Below, in pieces: positions 62,265 through 64,000 of a stretch of DNA of 64,000 nt. The first letter of the stretch is position 1. The number at the start of each line of letters is the position of its first letter. The notes below the pieces were generated by a model. That model did no database searches, was not told the DNA's origin, and was given only the letters and a program-made list of their open reading frames with translations. The position numbers were made by a program, and so were the translations under genes. The DNA is from Chromatiaceae bacterium. GTDB taxonomy: Bacteria; Pseudomonadota; Gammaproteobacteria; Chromatiales; Chromatiaceae. Location of the stretch: NCBI GenBank assembly GCA_024235415.1, contig JACKML010000003.1:62001-126000 (forward strand), in the 5' to 3' direction.

Positions 62265-62753
62265 TTTCCCCCGAACGCGCAGCGATCGCACACCCAATGC
62301 CGCATTGCGGTAGGGGGCGGACCGATAAAGGTTCGACGAAGGCGCGTAGCGCCGAAGAACGTCGCGCCTTGGCGCGGCGGCCCGCAGGGCGAGGGCTTTA
62401 GCCCGAGTACCCCTACCGCCCCAGCCATTTCCCCCGAACGCGCAGCGATCGCACACCCAATGCCGCATTGCGGTAGGGGGCGGACCGATAAAGGTTCGAC
62501 GAAGGCGCGTAGCGCCGAAGAACGTCGCGCCCTGGCGCGGCGGCCCGCAGGGCGAGGGCTTTAGCCCGAGTACCCCTACCGCCCCAGCCATTTCCCCCGA
62601 ACGCGCAGCGATCGCACACCCAATGCCGCATTGCGGTAGGGGGCGGACCGATAAAGGTTCGACGAAGGCGCGTAGCGCCGAAGAACGTCGCGCCTTGGCG
62701 CGGCGGCCCGCAGGGCGAGGGCTTCAGCCAGAGTACGCCTACCGCCCCAGCCA
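62265..62753. repeat. Three 163-bp tandem repeats, each ending with the tRNA-Gln 3' tail
   Basis: Three near-identical units (62265-62427, 62428-62590, 62591-62753) follow the tRNA. Each ends with CCCCTACCGCCCCAGCCA, the same 18 bases that end the tRNA (62247-62264), though the last copy differs at one base. Differences between units are few: a C for T in a CGCGCC-TTGGCG loop in unit 2, and substitutions near the end of unit 3. Each unit also carries GGTAGGGGGCGG complementary to the tail and several GC hairpins. Minus-strand reading frames through it are repetitive artefacts. Confidence 0.92.
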
Positions 62754-63157
62754 ACTCTCCTGAATCGTATTTTGTCTGTGCACCTACGGCAGCAGGCGGC
62801 TTGCAAGAGTGGGGGGTTGCGAACCAAGTTCCGCTACACCGCTTCCGGGCTGACAGCATGCGACGAAAAACGTTGCCGAGGCCTTTTTGTTGCACAGATG
62901 TGCCTCCCCACCACTGCTTCCGTCTTTTTATGCCGCCATAGCTATTTGGCAAACCTGATTAGCTTGTGCTCGCAACTTACTAAAAAAAATAACTTTATGA
63001 ATTTACAGAAATTTGCGCCCATGCCCTGTGTCGCATTTCTGCCACGACAAAAAAATTTGTGCATTTTTTGCAAAAAAGACTGGTGTTGTGGCACAACCCG
63101 CACTATTATTCTGCCTGCACAGCTTTTCTTTAACCAAAACCTTTACGGGAGTTCTCA
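62754..63157. other. AT-rich intergenic leader of the porin gene
   Basis: About 400 bp with no gene I can support. The first ~130 bp resemble surrounding GC-rich DNA, then composition changes to clearly AT-rich (about 62930-63157). Features include a perfect palindrome TTTTTTGCAAAAAA (63064-63077), preceding A/T tracts and a TATTAT hexamer near 63103-63108. A reading frame at 62772-63161 has no family features and codon use unlike its neighbours. Confidence 0.5.
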
Positions 63158-64000
63158 ATGAACAAGAAGCTTATCGCTGCCGCCATCGGCGCAGCAGTTG
63201 TCGCGGCCCCGGCTGCATTCGCAGACGCCACCGTCTACGGCAAGATGCACACCAGCGTCAACATGAACGATTCCAGCGTCGCCAACTCCGACAACTACAC
63301 TGTCACCAGCAACGCCTCGCGTCTGGGTTTCAAGGGTTCGGAAGACCTCGGCAACGGCCTGAAAGCGGTCTACCAGATCGAGTTCGGCATCAGCTCTGAC
63401 GGCGGTCCTGCCCAGACCAACCCGAACACCGGTCCGCGTACCCCGGTCGACAACCACCGCAACACCTTCGTCGGCCTGGCCGGCGACTGGGGTACCGTCG
63501 TGGTTGGTCGTCATGACACCCCGGCCAAGATCGCCTTCTACGCCACCGGCAACGAGGTTCTTGGTGACTCGATCATGGACCTGAACAGCGGCGTCGCCGG
63601 CGTGTTCACCGAAGTGCGTGCCAGCAACGCGATCGCCTACGTGTCGCCGAGCTTCTCGGGCTTCACCATGGCCGCCGCAGTGGTCCCGGGCGAAGAGAGT
63701 GTTGCCGCCAACGGCGCCAATGCCGCTGATGGCATCTCCGACCACTACTCGGTTGGCCTGATGTATTCGGGCTTTGGCCTGAAGGCTGGTATCGGCTACG
63801 AGAACCTGCACGAGCAGGCACTCGGCGGTACGGGCGACGACCAGGAGATGATCCAGGCCGGCGCGAGCTACACCTTCAACAACTTCAGCGTCGGCGCTCA
63901 GTACGAGTCTGACGACAACCGTGGCGCTGTCACCGGTGCTGACTACGAAGCCTGGGGTCTGACCGCCAAGGCTACCTTCGGCAACAATGCTGTCAGCGCG
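63158..64000 (+). CDS. Gram-negative porin, 3' end outside the window
   Basis: At least 281 residues of an outer-membrane general porin. The signal peptide is MNKKLIAAAIGAAVVAAPAAFA, then DATVYGKMHTSVNMND, the NASRLGFKGSEDLGNGLKAVYQIEFGI strand pair, NTFVGLAGDWGTVVVGRHDTPAK (typical of porin_4/Gram-negative porins) and repeating beta-strand patterns. The start ATG follows an ACGGGAG site. The leading region is A/T-rich. The missing part should contain the last strands and terminal aromatic residue. Confidence 0.95.
   Translation, partial: MNKKLIAAAIGAAVVAAPAAFADATVYGKMHTSVNMNDSSVANSDNYTVTSNASRLGFKGSEDLGNGLKAVYQIEFGISSDGGPAQTNPNTGPRTPVDNHRNTFVGLAGDWGTVVVGRHDTPAKIAFYATGNEVLGDSIMDLNSGVAGVFTEVRASNAIAYVSPSFSGFTMAAAVVPGEESVAANGANAADGISDHYSVGLMYSGFGLKAGIGYENLHEQALGGTGDDQEMIQAGASYTFNNFSVGAQYESDDNRGAVTGADYEAWGLTAKATFGNNAVSA

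Noticed and set aside
62265..62753. CRISPR array
   Set aside because: Units are 163 bp, directly adjoining and without unique spacers; they end in a tRNA tail and no cas genes are near.
62250..62952. Repeated minus-strand frames such as those around 62250-62591 and 62413-62952
   Set aside because: They are produced by the 163-bp repeats and tRNA tail. The same peptide is repeated once per unit, with no start signals or domain.
63089..63101. Sigma-54-like TGGCAC before the porin gene
   Set aside because: The spacing from GG to the next GC is 8 bases, not 10, and no TTGCW follows, so the -12 element is absent.
62772..63161. A 129-residue plus-strand frame before the porin gene
   Set aside because: It runs into the porin start, has no Shine-Dalgarno site and no domain, and the underlying DNA is promoter-like and AT-rich.

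Overview
The window is GC-rich chromosomal DNA from a gammaproteobacterium. Three things point there: the gene order pilMNOPQ-aroK-aroB-damX-gltB-gltD-hemE, the rplM-rpsI pair, and the Coq7, HemW, Rof and DUF3135 genes. An autotrophic or sulfur-oxidising Chromatiales-like lineage would fit the protein flavour, but nothing in the sequence proves it. Coding density is high, with mostly short gaps and many overlapping start/stop pairs.

Layout. 1-4.75 kb: an RND efflux pump operon (permease cut by the window edge, plus adaptor), divergent from a TetR regulator, with a palindromic operator between them. 4.8-8.3 kb: an ECF sigma/anti-sigma (RskA-type) pair, then a secreted DUF255 thioredoxin-like protein whose stop overlaps the start of a second ECF sigma gene. 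8.35-13.5 kb: a DUF6988 protein, a PilU-type ATPase, a META-domain protein, and an unusual protein joining a papain-like protease to an alpha/beta hydrolase, followed by a GH108 muramidase. 13.5-24.8 kb: a complete urea uptake and urease locus (urtABCDE, a 53-codon small ORF, ureDABCEFG). It has a good sigma-54 promoter ahead of urtA and two single-base losses in urtB. 24.8-34.7 kb: EF-G-like GTPase, UvrD, a CBS/PAS/GGDEF/EAL protein, HemW, a CPXCG protein, a Rof-like protein, DUF3135 and rpmE. 34.8-38.65 kb: malic enzyme, malate dehydrogenase and citrate synthase, a small central-carbon cluster. 38.65-41.7 kb: a conserved hypothetical and PBP1A on the minus strand. 42-58.2 kb: the type IV pilus assembly operon, shikimate genes, DamX, glutamate synthase and HemE. 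58.2-61 kb: a YkgJ-type protein, Coq7, a GlcF-like Fe-S protein and a thioredoxin-like ferredoxin. 61-64 kb: a candidate small RNA, rplM-rpsI, tRNA-Gln(CTG), three 163-bp tandem repeats that each copy the tRNA 3' end, and a truncated porin gene.

How it works together. The urt genes import urea, the ure genes hydrolyse it with nickel, and the downstream glutamate synthase can assimilate the ammonia; the sigma-54 promoter suggests nitrogen (NtrC) control of uptake. PilMNOPQ builds the pilus alignment complex and secretin, and the separate PilU would power retraction. I found no integrase, transposase, prophage or CRISPR array. The least ordinary items are the protease-hydrolase fusion with its muramidase neighbour, the tRNA-tail repeat array, the candidate small RNA with loops resembling the anti-Shine-Dalgarno sequence, and the broken urtB reading frame.
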